DNA of 64,000 bases from Acidobacteriota bacterium (GCA_020199995.1 JAIVJM010000012.1:1-64000), one strand, 5' to 3'; counted from the stretch's first letter, positions 51,407 through 61,287 are shown. Numbers and translations: made by a program. The notes: a model not told the origin generated them from the letters alone.

Positions 51407-53783
51407 GCGCATCGCCCGGCTCCTCGACCCCCGCGGGGCGGTGGCTCAGCTCATTGCCGTCGCGGAAGACTTCGATGAGCGAAGCGCCGAGCGTGCCCTG
51501 GATGAGCGCCTCGGAGAGCGGGTCTTCGACGTACTTTTGCAGCGCGCGCCGGAGGGGCCGCGCCCCGTATGAGCGGTCGGCGCAGGTCTTCTCGACGATC
51601 CAGCGCTTGGCGTCTTCGGTCAGACGCACTTCGAGCCCGCGCCTTTGCAGCGTCTTGTTCAACTGGTCAACCTGAAGGCCGACGATCTCCAAAAGCTCAT
51701 CGTCAATGAGCTGGTCGAAGATGATGATCTCGTCGAGGCGGTTGATGAATTCGGGATTGAAGGTTTGGCGCACCGCGCTCATGACCATCTCCTCCAGCTT
51801 CTCGCGCGAGGAGTCGGCGTTGGCCTGGAAGCCCATCGCGCCCTTTTTCTGGATGAAGCGCGCGCCGATGTTGGAGGTCATGATGATGATCGTGTTCTTG
51901 AAGTCCACAGTGTTGCCGAGCGCGTCCGTGAGGATGCCGTCCTCGAAGACTTGCAATAGCACATTGAAGATGTCGGGGTGCGCCTTCTCGACCTCGTCGA
52001 AGAGCAGCACGGAGTAGGGCGAGCGGCGGATGCGCTCGGTGAGCTGTCCGCCCTCCTCGTGCCCGACGTAACCGGGCGGGCTGCCGATGAGCTTCGAGAC
52101 CGAATGTTTCTCCATGAACTCCGACATGTCGAAGCGGATCATCGAGCGCTCCGAGCCGAAGAGGAACTCCGCGAGCGAGCGCGCGACTTCGGTTTTGCCG
52201 ACGCCCGTGGGCCCGAGGAAGAGGAACGAGCCGACGGGGCGGTGCGGGTTCTTGAGCCCTGCGCGCGAGCGCCGAATCGAGCGCGCGAGCGCGGAGATGG
52301 CGGGCCGCTGCGCGATGACGCGGTGGCGCAGCTCGTCCTCGATGCGCAGGAGCTTCTCGGTCTCCTCTTCTTTGAGCGAGGTGATGGGGATGCCGGTCCA
52401 GCGCGCGATGACATCCTCGATGTCGTCCTTCGAGACCTCGACCGACATCAGCATCTCGTCCTCTTCGGAGAGGACTGTGGAGCCGGGCAGCGCGGGTATT
52501 GTCGTCCGCAGGTACATGCTGCGCTCGTCGAAGTAGTCGCCGCGCGGCGGGGGCGGCGGGGCCGCGGGGTGGTCGCGCCGCACGCGGAGCTTGACGCGCG
52601 CGCCCGCCTCGTCAATCACGTCAATCGCCTTGTCGGGGAGAAAGCGGTCGGGAATGTACCGGTTCGACTGGTAGACGGCGGCTTCGAGCGCCTCGTCGGT
52701 GTAGCGTACCTGATGGAAAGCCTCGTAGCGCTCGCGCACGCCGCCGAGGATGCGGATCGCCTCCTCCTCGTTTGGCGGCGGAACCTTGACGGACTGGAAG
52801 CGGCGCTCAAGCGAGCGGTCTTTCTCGATGGACTTGCGGAACTCAGCCGGAGTGGTCGCGCCGATGCACTGGATTTCGCCGCGCGAGAGCGCGGGCTTGA
52901 GGATGTTTGCGGCGTCGAGCGAACCCTCGGCCGATCCGGCGCCGACGAGCGTGTGCAGTTCGTCGATGAAGACGATGTACTGCGGGTTCTCGACCAGCTC
53001 GCGCATGATCTGCTTGAGGCGCTCCTCGAACTGCCCGCGGTACTTCGTGCCCGCGACGATGAGCGAAAGGTCTAAGGAGAGGATTCGCTTGTTCTCCAAA
53101 AACGAAGGGACCTCGCCGCGGTTGATGCGCTGCGCCAGCCCCTCGACAATCGCGGTCTTGCCGACGCCCGGCTCGCCGATCAAGACCGGGTTATTCTTGG
53201 TGCGGCGGCAGAGTATCTGGACGACGCGCTCGATCTCGGCCTCTCGCCCGACGAGCGGGTCGAGCTTGTCGTTCCCGGCGTCGTCCGTGAGGTCGCGCGA
53301 GAACTCGGCGAGGTGCGGCGTCTCTTTCTTCTGCGCGGCGCGCGGGTCGCCGCCCGCATGGCGGGCGACCTCGTCGCGGACGGCGGCGAGGCGCAGACCG
53401 CGCTCGTAGAGAATCTCGGCGGCCATCGAGCGCTCTTCGCGGAGCAGCCCGAGCAGCAGATGCTCGGTCCCGATGTGGCGGTGTTGGAGGCGGTCGGACT
53501 CCTCGTGCGCGAAGGCGAGGACGCGCTTGGTCTCGGGCGCGAGGGGCAGCTCCACCGAGGTCGAAATCTTTTCGCGCAAAGGGGCGCGGCCCTCGATCTC
53601 CTTGCGGATGGCTTCGAGCGAGGTCTGCGCGCGCGCGAGGAAACGCGAGGTGAGCGTCTTGTCTTCGCGCATTAAGCCGAGGAGCAGGTGCTCCGGCTCG
53701 ATGGCCGGCGCGCCGAACTGGCTCGCTTCGTAACGCGCAAAGAAGATGACCCTCCGCGCTTTCTCCGTGTAGCGTTCAAACAT
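51393..53783 (-). CDS. clpC: ClpC-type AAA+ unfoldase
   Basis: An ATP-driven unfoldase that feeds substrates to ClpP. The N-terminal Clp_N repeats ([20 protein letters not shown] and [19 protein letters not shown]) are followed by AAA1 with GEPGVGKT, a short middle insertion, and AAA2 with GPTGVGKT and [26 protein letters not shown] loop near the end of AAA2 fits the ClpP-binding tripeptide. 796 residues is normal for ClpC; there is no clear UVR domain. A good promoter lies upstream. Confidence 0.92.
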   Translation of the reverse strand: MFERYTEKARRVIFFARYEASQFGAPAIEPEHLLLGLMREDKTLTSRFLARAQTSLEAIRKEIEGRAPLREKISTSVELPLAPETKRVLAFAHEESDRLQHRHIGTEHLLLGLLREERSMAAEILYERGLRLAAVRDEVARHAGGDPRAAQKKETPHLAEFSRDLTDDAGNDKLDPLVGREAEIERVVQILCRRTKNNPVLIGEPGVGKTAIVEGLAQRINRGEVPSFLENKRILSLDLSLIVAGTKYRGQFEERLKQIMRELVENPQYIVFIDELHTLVGAGSAEGSLDAANILKPALSRGEIQCIGATTPAEFRKSIEKDRSLERRFQSVKVPPPNEEEAIRILGGVRERYEAFHQVRYTDEALEAAVYQSNRYIPDRFLPDKAIDVIDEAGARVKLRVRRDHPAAPPPPPRGDYFDERSMYLRTTIPALPGSTVLSEEDEMLMSVEVSKDDIEDVIARWTGIPITSLKEEETEKLLRIEDELRHRVIAQRPAISALARSIRRSRAGLKNPHRPVGSFLFLGPTGVGKTEVARSLAEFLFGSERSMIRFDMSEFMEKHSVSKLIGSPPGYVGHEEGGQLTERIRRSPYSVLLFDEVEKAHPDIFNVLLQVFEDGILTDALGNTVDFKNTIIIMTSNIGARFIQKKGAMGFQANADSSREKLEEMVMSAVRQTFNPEFINRLDEIIIFDQLIDDELLEIVGLQVDQLNKTLQRRGLEVRLTEDAKRWIVEKTCADRSYGARPLRRALQKYVEDPLSEALIQGTLGASLIEVFRDGNELSHRPAGVEEPGDALLIH

Positions 53784-53874
53784 AAGAGCTATTTCCGGCA
53801 GAAAAGGAAGATGTCGTCGTATCGAGTCCGACGCGCCCCGGCGTCAGGGAGTTGCGCCGGAAAACCGCACGCAC

Positions 53875-53904
53875 AGTATAACTGAAACACTTGCCGGATG
53901 TCAG
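53875..53904 (-). promoter_or_regulatory. clpC promoter
   Basis: On the minus strand CTGACA (53899-53904), an 18-bp spacer and TATACT (53875-53880), each 5 of 6 matches to consensus. It is about 90 bp upstream of the clpC ATG. Confidence 0.6.
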
Positions 53905-53918
53905 ATTTGAAATTAAAA

Positions 53919-54030
53919 AGTCTGGAGTCTGAAGTCTGGAGCCGGAAAGAAAGACCGTCTTAACTCAATACTTCCGACTTCGTGCTCCTGACTCCAGACT
54001 TCAGACTCCAGACTTCAGACTCCAGACTCC
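53919..54030. repeat. heptamer inverted repeat (CTGGAGT type) between lolD and clpC
   Basis: Left arm 53919-53941 (AGTCTGGAGTCTGAAGTC) faces the longer right arm 53988-54030, made of CTCCAGA/CTTCAGA units. The right arm covers the lolD stop and encodes its last residues EESGV. Confidence 0.85.
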
Positions 54031-54803
54031 TCTACGATTCCTTCCCGGAGCAGCAGCCGCCGGTCGCAGGTGCGCGCCAGTTCCTCGTTGTGCGTGGCGA
54101 CGAGGACGCAGGCGCGGGAGGCGCGGCTGAGGTCGGCGAGCAGCGCGCCGACCTCAGCGCCGGTGCGCGCGTCGAGGTTGCCCGTGGGCTCGTCGGCGAG
54201 GACGAGCCGCGGGCGCGTGACGAGGGCGCGCGCAATCGCCACGCGCTGCTGCTCGCCGCCGGAAAGCTCGCCCGCCGCATGCGCGGCCCTCGCGGCGAGC
54301 CCGACCGCCCCCAGCATCTCCGCAGCCCGCGCGCGCGCCTCGCGCCAGCCGCGCCGCGCCACCAAGAGCGGCAGCGCGACGTTCTCTTCCGCCGAGAGGT
54401 CTGCCAAAAGGTGATGGAACTGGAAGACGAACCCGACCTCGCGGCCCCGAAAGCGCGCCAGCTCAGCGCGCCCCGCGCGCAGAATCTCGAAATCGTCGAG
54501 CCGCGCGCTGCCCGCGTCCGCCTCCTCCAGCCCGCCGAGCATGTGCAGCAGCGTCGTCTTCCCCGACCCCGACGCGCCCACCAACGCCACCATCTCCCCC
54601 GCCCTCGCCTCAAACGACACGCCGCGCAAAACCTCTAGTGTGCCACCCGACGGGTTTCGGAAAGACTTCCGCACGCCTTCAACGACGAGTCTGGAGTCCG
54701 GAGTCCGGAGTCTGGACTCTGAATTGGCAGACTCCGAGTCTTGAGCGCGCAAGCGCTCTTCCGATTCCGGACTCCGGACTCCAGACTCCAGGCTTTTTTT
54801 CAT
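54015..54803 (-). CDS. lolD: LolD-like ABC transporter ATP-binding protein
   Basis: The ATPase of the lipoprotein-release complex with LolC/E. Walker A GASGSGKTT, Q-loop FQFHHL, signature LSGGEQQRVAIARAL and Walker B LVLADEPTGNLD are all present. ATG 54803 overlaps the lolC stop as ATGA. The first 40 residues before VVEGVRKSF are Ser/Glu/Arg-rich (SLESGVRSPESE) and come from a heptamer repeat, so this enzyme has an unusual repeat-coded N-terminal extension. The C-terminus also ends in repeat. MacB-type exporters are an alternative. Confidence 0.88.
   Translation of the reverse strand: MKKSLESGVRSPESEERLRAQDSESANSESRLRTPDSRLVVEGVRKSFRNPSGGTLEVLRGVSFEARAGEMVALVGASGSGKTTLLHMLGGLEEADAGSARLDDFEILRAGRAELARFRGREVGFVFQFHHLLADLSAEENVALPLLVARRGWREARARAAEMLGAVGLAARAAHAAGELSGGEQQRVAIARALVTRPRLVLADEPTGNLDARTGAEVGALLADLSRASRACVLVATHNEELARTCDRRLLLREGIVEESGV
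54688..54790. repeat. heptamer inverted repeat (CTGGAGT/CCGGAGT type) inside lolD
   Basis: Left arm 54688-54720 and right arm about 54764-54790 use the same CTGGAGTCCGGAGTC words and face each other. The whole hairpin lies within the 5' coding region of lolD, the only fully intragenic case. Confidence 0.82.
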
Positions 54804-56146
54804 TCGTACCTGAGCGCCTCCGCGGGGCGCACGCGCGCCGCAGCCCGCGCCGGATAGAGGGTCGCCAGAAGGCTCACGGCGAAGGCCGCAAGCGCGGGAA
54901 GCAGGACCTCCGCGAGGTGCGGCCTGAAGGGGACGGCGCTGATCGAGTAGACGTCGGGCGGCAGGCGCACCACCTCAAAGTATTCGCCCGCGGCGCACGC
55001 CGCGAGCCCGAGCGCGACCCCTGCGAGCGCGCCCACGGCCCCGATGACCGCGCCCTCGATAATGAAGATCGTCAGGATGCCGCGCGGGCGCGCGCCCATC
55101 GCGCCGAGGACGGCGATGTCGGGCCGGCGCTCGACGACGACGAGCGCGAGCGTCGTCGTGATGTTGAGCGCGGCCATGACCATGATGAGCAGGATGATGA
55201 GCGCGACGGTGCGGCGCTCCAGTTCCAGCGCGGCGAAGAGCGGGCGGTTGGCCTCGCGCCAGTCCACGGTCGTCCAGCCTTCGCCGAGCGCCGCGCGGAC
55301 GCGCCCCGCGACCGCCTCCGCCTCGAAGATGTCCCGCACCTCGATGCTGACGACGGAAGATTTCAGCTCCGCGCCCGCGATTCGCGGCACTTCGGCGAGC
55401 GGCAAGTAAGTCCATGTCGAGTCGTAGTCGTAGAGCCCGGTGCGGAACACACCCACCACCACGACGCGACGCGCGCGCGGGCTGAAGCCGGGCGGCGTCG
55501 GCGACTTCTCGCCCGTCACGACCCAGCCCTCGTGGCCCACCTCTCTAAGCCCCGTGCGCGCCGCCAAATTTTCCCCGAGGATGACCGGCGCGGGCGGCTC
55601 GTCCTCTTCTTCATCCTCCGTCCCCGATTCATCCTCCACGCCCGGCGCGCGTTGCTCCGCCGCCCCCGGCGCGCCGGATGCCCTCTGACTGCCCTTGTCC
55701 GGCTCTCCGGGCGCGGTTTGGCGAAAGAGAGTCTCCAACTCGCCCGCCGTGAGCGTCCGGCGGATTTCGCCCCGCGTGCGCGCCGACTGCTCGTCAACGC
55801 CGCGCAGGAGCGTGTAGGCCATCCCGCCCGGCCCTTTTAACAAGGCCCCCTCGTAGGTCGTCGGCGCGGCCTCGACGACTCCCTCGACGCCGCGCACGCG
55901 CGCGGCCACAAAGCGCGAATCGGCGACGGCCTGAGAGTCGTCAGGCATCAACGTGACGTGCGCCGTCCCGCGCAGGATTTTGTCGCGCAGCTCGTCGCGG
56001 AAGCCGTTCGCCAGCGCCAGCGCCACGATCAGCGCCGCGACCCCGCACGCGATCCCCGCCACCGCCGCGAGCGCCGTCAGCTTCACCACGCGCCGCCCAC
56101 GCCGCACGCGCAGATACCTCAGGGCGAGAAAGATTTCGTAGGGCAT
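54800..56146 (-). CDS. LolC/LolE-like permease
   Basis: An inner-membrane subunit of the lipoprotein-release complex: one N-terminal helix (LTALAAVAGIACGVAALIVALALANGF follows FLALRYLR), a large periplasmic domain of about 230 residues with a Glu/Asp-rich insert, and three C-terminal helices (VALIILLIMVMAALNITTTL and onward) of the FtsX fold. 448 residues is slightly longer than usual because of the insert. It is coupled to lolD. LolC and LolE cannot be told apart; one gene may serve both roles. Confidence 0.87.
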   Translation of the reverse strand: MPYEIFLALRYLRVRRGRRVVKLTALAAVAGIACGVAALIVALALANGFRDELRDKILRGTAHVTLMPDDSQAVADSRFVAARVRGVEGVVEAAPTTYEGALLKGPGGMAYTLLRGVDEQSARTRGEIRRTLTAGELETLFRQTAPGEPDKGSQRASGAPGAAEQRAPGVEDESGTEDEEEDEPPAPVILGENLAARTGLREVGHEGWVVTGEKSPTPPGFSPRARRVVVVGVFRTGLYDYDSTWTYLPLAEVPRIAGAELKSSVVSIEVRDIFEAEAVAGRVRAALGEGWTTVDWREANRPLFAALELERRTVALIILLIMVMAALNITTTLALVVVERRPDIAVLGAMGARPRGILTIFIIEGAVIGAVGALAGVALGLAACAAGEYFEVVRLPPDVYSISAVPFRPHLAEVLLPALAAFAVSLLATLYPARAAARVRPAEALRYE

Positions 56147-56154
56147 AAATTCAG

Positions 56155-56264
56155 AGTGAGCAGAGAGCAGAGAGCAGTAAGCAGTAAGCAGTGAGCAGTA
56201 AGCAGTAAGCAGTTAAAAAAAGCAACTGCTTTCTACTGCTCACTGCTTACTGCTCACTGCTCAC
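56155..56264. repeat. heptamer inverted repeat (GTGAGCA/GTAAGCA type) before lolC
   Basis: Left arm 56155-56214 has eight or more units (GTGAGCA, GAGAGCA, GTAAGCA). Right arm 56226-56264 faces it. The right arm encodes the last residues VSSEQ and the stop of the glycosyltransferase. Confidence 0.88.
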
Positions 56265-57899
56265 TTTTAATATCGCGGCCCACTGGCCGTTGCGCTGTGC
56301 GGTGTAGACGACGTTGCCGCCGAGCACCTGCGCGGCTTCCTCCAGTTCGAGCCCGCCGTGTGTCGAGTAAAGAAAAGCGAAGTCGTATTGCGACTTTTGG
56401 CGCGCGGCCTGCTCGAGCGCCTCGCGCTTGAAGTTCTCGACGGGGAAGACCTTGAGGGGCCGTTCGAGATAGCCGAAGTACGGGTTCTTCAGCTCGTCGG
56501 TCGCGGGCCACGCCGTGAGCACGCGCGACTCCGGGTATTTGTCGGAGAGCACGTGCGCCGCGTCTTTATGAAGCAGGATGAAGTCGCGGTAGGCGAGATT
56601 CTCTTCCCAAGGGAAGCTGTAAGGCGGATTGTTCACCGAGCGGTAGGCGAACGCACCGCACACGAGGGCGATGACGAGCGCCCAGAGGCGCACGCGCCGC
56701 CAGAGGGTCGAGACGCAGATGATGACGACGAGCGGCAGGACGGGCAGCATGTAGCGCGCGAGGATCGCCCCCCCGACGACTGAGAGCGCGACGACGTGCG
56801 CGAGTAGGAGCGCGCCGAAGAGAAGTTGGACGGGCACTTCGATGCGCCGCCGCTCGCCTTCCGCGTCGCGCAAGGGGCGGAGCAGCATGGCGGCGAGCGC
56901 CGAGAGCGTCAGCACCCACAGCTCCATGTGCGCCGTGACGTGCGCGAGCCTGCGCCACAACGCTTCGAGCGTGCGCGCGAGGTTGAGCGTTGACTCGACG
57001 TTGTAGCGGAAGTATTCGGGGTTGCCGAAGACATGGCCGGTGCGTGAGTAGTGATAGGCGAACCAGAGAGCGAGCGGCGCGAGCGCCCAGAGCAACATAA
57101 GGGAGCGTCGGAGTGCACGTCGCGGCCCCAGACAAAGCGCCGCCGCGATCCTTTCTCTGCGCCGCGCGAGCAGGCACAGCACCTCCCACCCGAAGAGCGT
57201 CAGCGGCACGAGGATGGCCGTCTCCTTCGCCAGCCCCGCGAGCGCGAAGAGCGCGACCGACGCCCAGCGCCGCAGGTTCGCATGGTCAGGCTGCGACTCG
57301 TGTGGCTCGCCGTGCGCGTCCTCCGGCGACTCGCCAGCCGCGTCGAGCGTCGAGTCGCCCCGCGCGCCGGTTTGTGGAATGCGTCGCGGCAGGTAGAGCA
57401 CGAGTCCCCACATCGTCAGCGCGGCCACGCCCATGTCGAGGTGTGCCAGCGAGCTTTGCGCGAAGAAGACGGGGTAGAGCGCGGTGCAGAGAGCGGAGGC
57501 CGCGGCTACGGGCGCGTTCACCACGCGCGCGGCGAGACGGAAAACCCCGAGCAGCGTGACGACCGAGACCACGAGCATCGCCGAGCGCGCCACGGCGACG
57601 TGAAAGCCGAAGAGCTTCCAGGCGAGCGCGAGGTAGGCCATGACGAGCGGCGGGTGCGCGTTCGAGAGCGTCGAGTGCGGGACAAACGCGCCTTCGGCGT
57701 AGATGTCGCGCGCCGCCGGGATGAAGTACCCGGCCTCGTCCCAGTAGTATGGAAGATCAAGGAGCGAGAGGTGCGTCAGGAAAACAAGGGGACAGAGGCC
57801 AGCGAGGACGAGGAGCGGCCAGCGGAGCATCGAGGCCGCGCGCGGCGGCGGCGGCGGCGGCGGCGCGCTAACGGTTGTGCGGGGCGGAAGAGTCGTCAT
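56247..57899 (-). CDS. GT39-type integral membrane glycosyltransferase
   Basis: About ten to eleven hydrophobic helices and the GT39/ArnT-like catalytic loop near residue 48 (DLPYYWDEAGYFIPAARDIYAEG, with Asp-Glu in the first outer loop). These enzymes use polyprenyl-phosphate sugars to modify lipids or proteins; the acceptor is unknown. ATG 57899 gives a Pro-rich start and overlaps the regulator gene by 32 bp; ATG 57830 (MLRWPLL) is an alternative. The C-terminal VSSEQ comes from a repeat. Confidence 0.82.
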   Translation of the reverse strand: MTTLPPRTTVSAPPPPPPPRAASMLRWPLLVLAGLCPLVFLTHLSLLDLPYYWDEAGYFIPAARDIYAEGAFVPHSTLSNAHPPLVMAYLALAWKLFGFHVAVARSAMLVVSVVTLLGVFRLAARVVNAPVAAASALCTALYPVFFAQSSLAHLDMGVAALTMWGLVLYLPRRIPQTGARGDSTLDAAGESPEDAHGEPHESQPDHANLRRWASVALFALAGLAKETAILVPLTLFGWEVLCLLARRRERIAAALCLGPRRALRRSLMLLWALAPLALWFAYHYSRTGHVFGNPEYFRYNVESTLNLARTLEALWRRLAHVTAHMELWVLTLSALAAMLLRPLRDAEGERRRIEVPVQLLFGALLLAHVVALSVVGGAILARYMLPVLPLVVIICVSTLWRRVRLWALVIALVCGAFAYRSVNNPPYSFPWEENLAYRDFILLHKDAAHVLSDKYPESRVLTAWPATDELKNPYFGYLERPLKVFPVENFKREALEQAARQKSQYDFAFLYSTHGGLELEEAAQVLGGNVVYTAQRNGQWAAILKVSSEQ

Positions 57900-58746
57900 C
57901 GGCGGGCGCGAGCGATTCGATGAGCTCGCTGTCGAGCGAGCTTTCGGGCCGTTTGATCATCGTCAGACTGTTGCCGCGCTCATTGTACTCGACCTGATCC
58001 ATGATGTTGTAAATCAGGAGCACGCCGCGACCCGATGTCTTGAAGAGGTTCGCCGGGTCGAGCGGGTCGGGAATCGAGTTGATGTCGAAGCCCTCGCCCT
58101 CGTCCTCGATCTGGAAGCGCGCCTCCTTCGACGAGAGGTCGGCGGTGATGCGGACGAGCTTGTGCGGGTCGCTGCGGTTGCCGTGCTTGACGGCGTTGAC
58201 GAACGCCTCGTCGAGCGCGATGAAGAGGTTCGAGTTGTCGGGCTTGATGACGCCCAAAGCGGCAACGCGCTCGATGAGGTAGTGGAGCACGCCGTTCATC
58301 AGCGAGAGGTCGCTTGGGAGCTCGAACTCGATGCGCTCGCGCACGAAGGGGAGCACCTTGAGGTCTTCGACGAAGCGCAGCTTGTAGCCGAGCGTCTTCT
58401 CGACGATGCTCCTGAGCTCCTCCTTGTCGTAGGGCTTGCGCAGGAGGTTGGCCGCGCCGAGCTTGAAGGCTTTGATGACGCCGGTCTGGTGCGCCTCTTC
58501 CGACGAGACGACGATGGGGACGAGCAGTCGCTTGCGCTTGAGTTCCGAGATGATCTGCGTGCCGCTGTCGGCGTACTCGGCGAGGTCGGAGATGATGAGG
58601 TCGAAGTCTTCGAGGTCGTCGCGCGCGACGGCCTCCGAGCGGTCGCCGGTCGCCACCACGTCGTGGCCGAGCTCGGCGAGCGCGTCGGCGAGCACCGTGC
58701 GCAGCTCGGTATTACCGTCAACGATGAGTATACGTCGCCTATCCAT
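57868..58746 (-). CDS. receiver domain fused to HATPase (RsbW-like) domain
   Basis: 292 residues. The receiver (1-125) has D10, phospho-acceptor D54 (LIISDLAEY) and K104 (LLRKPYD). A GHKL ATPase domain follows: N-box DEAFVNAVKHGN, G1 IEDEGEGFD and G2 GRGVLLIYNIM. No dimerisation/His-phosphotransfer helix is seen, so it is not a classical sensor kinase but resembles anti-sigma-factor serine kinases under phosphorelay control. No sigma factor or anti-anti-sigma gene is adjacent. Confidence 0.82.
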   Translation of the reverse strand: MDRRRILIVDGNTELRTVLADALAELGHDVVATGDRSEAVARDDLEDFDLIISDLAEYADSGTQIISELKRKRLLVPIVVSSEEAHQTGVIKAFKLGAANLLRKPYDKEELRSIVEKTLGYKLRFVEDLKVLPFVRERIEFELPSDLSLMNGVLHYLIERVAALGVIKPDNSNLFIALDEAFVNAVKHGNRSDPHKLVRITADLSSKEARFQIEDEGEGFDINSIPDPLDPANLFKTSGRGVLLIYNIMDQVEYNERGNSLTMIKRPESSLDSELIESLAPADDDSSAPHNR

Positions 58747-59211
58747 CCGGTAGCAGTTTCTGCAAAAGCCTTTATAAAGCAGGGAGGGCGCGAAAAGCCT
58801 GAACTTTGCGGGACGTAAAAGCTTTCCGCCAACGCTGTACGAGGCGGGCCGCCGCGTTGGTTCCAGAATATTACGACAGAGCGGCGCTCGGGAGCCAGTG
58901 ACGAATCAGCGGGCGGCAAAATTTTTACACCGCCCGCGCCCTCCCCGCGTCGCGCCGCCCGACCAAAAAACGGCATCGCCACAGAGACACAGAGGCACAG
59001 AGAGTTTAAAAGAAAAAGGAAGAGGGCGGTGTGAAGGGAGGGTTGAGTCATTCAACCCTCCCTTCACACCGCCCTCTTCCTTTCGTTGCTTATCTCTGTG
59101 CCTGCGGTGTCTCTGTGGCTATATTTCGGAGAATGAATTGACTCGGCCAACGACCGACGGCCACTGACACTCCGCACGCCGTTTTGTTAGACTCGGCCAC
59201 GGAAAAACTTT
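58747..59211. repeat. 465-bp gap with a nested long inverted repeat
   Basis: The inner stem pairs 59015-59046 with 59052-59083 perfectly over 32 bp with a 5-nt loop. An outer imperfect stem pairs 58979-59004 (CCACAGAGACAC units) with 59094-59118. It lies between divergent genes, so it is not a simple terminator. A TATAAA (58771-58776, minus) may belong to the regulator's promoter, but no -35 is clear. No gene seen. Confidence 0.75.
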
Positions 59212-59916
59212 ATGGAAGCTTCAGCGGGAAAAGAGCAGCCACGGGCGGACGCGCGCGCCTTCCGCTTCGCAGACCTCTCCGACTATCCCTTCAAAAAGCG
59301 CCTCCTGATTCGCGCCGCCGACCTCGTCTTCTACGCGCTCATCCGCCTCGTCGGTCGCACCGTGCGCTTCAACGTCGAAGGCTGGGAACACTGGGAAGAG
59401 GCGACGCGCGCGGGCGGCCTGCCCGTCTACACCTCCTGGCACAACCGCGTCTTCCTCGCCATCTACTTCTTCCGCCAACGCGGCATCGTCGTGATGACCT
59501 CGCGGAGCTTCGACGGCGAGTACATCGCGCGCTTCATCCAGCGCTTCGGCTACGGCGCGGCGCGCGGCTCCTCGACGAGGGGCGCGGTCGGCGCGCTCGT
59601 CGAGATGACGCGCCTCTCGCGCGCCGGCAGCGCGACGGGCTTTACGATTGACGGCCCGCGCGGGCCGCGCTACGTCGCCAAGATGGGCTCGGTGATGCTC
59701 GCCAAGCGGACGGGCCAGCCCGTCCTCCCCTTCTCCGTCAACGCCGAACGCTTCTGGGAGGTGCCGAGCTGGGACCAATTCCAAATCCCCAAACCCTTCA
59801 CCCGCGCCACAGTCCGTATCGCGCCGCCCATCCGCGTCCCCCCGGACGCCGACGACGCGCTCATGGAAGCGAAGCTCGCCGAGCTGCAACGCGCGCTTGA
59901 CGACGTCAGCCGGTGA
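59212..59916 (+). CDS. DUF374 lysophospholipid acyltransferase-like protein
   Basis: A 234-residue protein of the DUF374 family, related to acyltransferases that act on lipid A or lysolipids. It shows YTSWHNRVFLAIYFF (a His-Asn variant of the HxxxxD motif), VMTSRSFDGEYIARFIQRFG, ARGSSTRGAVGALVEM and TIDGPRGPRYVAKMGSVML. A short hydrophobic N-terminal helix near residue 30 suggests membrane association. ATG 59212 has no strong ribosome site. The M20 peptidase follows 115 bp later. Confidence 0.82.
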   Translation: MEASAGKEQPRADARAFRFADLSDYPFKKRLLIRAADLVFYALIRLVGRTVRFNVEGWEHWEEATRAGGLPVYTSWHNRVFLAIYFFRQRGIVVMTSRSFDGEYIARFIQRFGYGAARGSSTRGAVGALVEMTRLSRAGSATGFTIDGPRGPRYVAKMGSVMLAKRTGQPVLPFSVNAERFWEVPSWDQFQIPKPFTRATVRIAPPIRVPPDADDALMEAKLAELQRALDDVSR

Positions 59917-60031
59917 CTTTCGCGTGGCGCGCGGGCCGCCGCGTGTAGTAGGATTGCCCGCACAATTCCTCCGCCAGCTTTCCGTGCTTTGATGATTTAG
60001 AGACTTTCAAACTCTCTTCGAGGAGATTCGC

Positions 60032-61198
60032 ATGATTAATCAGGAGCGCATCAAAAACCTTCTGCTCGAACTCGTCCGGATTGATTCCGTCTCGCGCAAA
60101 GAGCGCGACGTGGCCGAGCGTATCAAGCAGATTTGCGAGGAGATGGGCGCGGAAGTCGAGATTGACGACGCGGGGGAGAAGGTCGGCGGCAACACCGGCA
60201 ACGTCATCGCGCGCTTCGCGGGGACGATTCCCGGCGCGGAGCCGATTATGATGAGCGCGCACATGGACACGGTCGTCCCCGGCGAGGGCGTGAAGCCGAT
60301 TGTTGACGGCGACATCATCCGCACCGACGGTACGACCGTCCTCGGCGGCGACGACAAGTCGGGCGTCGCCGTCATCATCGAGGCCATCCGCTGCCTCCAC
60401 GAGCAATCAATCCCGCACGCCCCCATAGACGCGGTCTTCTCGATCTGTGAGGAGGTCGGACTGCTCGGCGCGAAGCACCTCGACCTCTCGAAAGTGAGGG
60501 CCAAATACGGCATCGTCTTTGACTCTGACGACCCCGGCTTCCTCTTCACCAAAGGCCCCTCGGCCAACCACTTCGAGTTCAAAATCTTCGGCCTCGAATC
60601 GCACGCCGGGGTCGCGCCCGAGCAGGGCATCTCGGCCATCCGCATCGCGGCTGAAGGCCTCGCGGCGATGAAGCTTGGACGCATTGACGACGTGACGACG
60701 GCCAACATCGGCGTCATCCGCGGCGGCGAGGCCACCAACATCATCACCAACCTCGTCAGCTTGCGCGGCGAGGCGCGCTCGCTCGACGAAGACAAGTTGA
60801 ACGCGCAGACCGAGCACATGATCAAGTGCCTGACGGACGCGGCTGAGAAGTACGAGGTGACGGTCGAGGGCGTGACCACAAGGGGCCGAGTCGAGTCTGA
60901 GGTCACGCGCGAGTATTATGCGATGGACGTGCCCGACAGCTCGCGCGTCGTGCAGCTCGTCCTCGGCGCTGCTTCGCGCATGAATCTCGAAGTCAGGACG
61001 CTCGCCTCGGGCGGCGGCTGCGACGCCAACATCTTCAACCGCAAGGGCATCGAGTGCGCCAACCTCGGCACGGGGATGCGCGCCATCCACACCGTCAAGG
61101 AGTGGCTCGACGTCAAAGACATGTACGCCTCCGCCGAGATGACGCTGGAGATTATGCGCCTTAACGGCGAGATGGCGCGCGGCACGGCGGAAGGATAA
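60032..61198 (+). CDS. M20-family metallopeptidase (PepT-like)
   Basis: A cytosolic zinc peptidase of the M20 family, resembling tripeptidase PepT2. Zinc and catalytic residues are visible in SAHMDTVVPGEG, TVLGGDDKSGVAVIIEA, SICEEVGLLGAKHLD, DSDDPG and the C-terminal AIHTVKEWLDV. 388 residues is normal. A dimerisation domain (KIFGLESHAGVAPEQGISAI) lies in the middle. ATG 60032 follows a GAGGAG site. It cleaves short peptides by family inference. Confidence 0.9.
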   Translation: MINQERIKNLLLELVRIDSVSRKERDVAERIKQICEEMGAEVEIDDAGEKVGGNTGNVIARFAGTIPGAEPIMMSAHMDTVVPGEGVKPIVDGDIIRTDGTTVLGGDDKSGVAVIIEAIRCLHEQSIPHAPIDAVFSICEEVGLLGAKHLDLSKVRAKYGIVFDSDDPGFLFTKGPSANHFEFKIFGLESHAGVAPEQGISAIRIAAEGLAAMKLGRIDDVTTANIGVIRGGEATNIITNLVSLRGEARSLDEDKLNAQTEHMIKCLTDAAEKYEVTVEGVTTRGRVESEVTREYYAMDVPDSSRVVQLVLGAASRMNLEVRTLASGGGCDANIFNRKGIECANLGTGMRAIHTVKEWLDVKDMYASAEMTLEIMRLNGEMARGTAEG

Positions 61199-61217
61199 AG
61201 AGAGACGGAAAAAGTAG

Positions 61218-61264
61218 AAAGCGGGAAGGGGAAGAAGCTCATCACTTCTTCTCCTTCCCGCTTT
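61218..61264. terminator. bidirectional terminator between M20 and LolA-like genes
   Basis: Arms 61218-61237 and 61245-61264 pair over 20 bp with one mismatch, with a 7-nt loop and AAAG/CTTT ends. The converging genes end on either side. Confidence 0.75.
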
Positions 61265-61287
61265 TCGCCGGACACTTCACTGGACGG

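Noticed and set aside
14767..59083. Long inverted repeats as insertion-sequence ends
   Set aside because: No transposase lies between or beside the arms, and the loops are only 2-31 nt.
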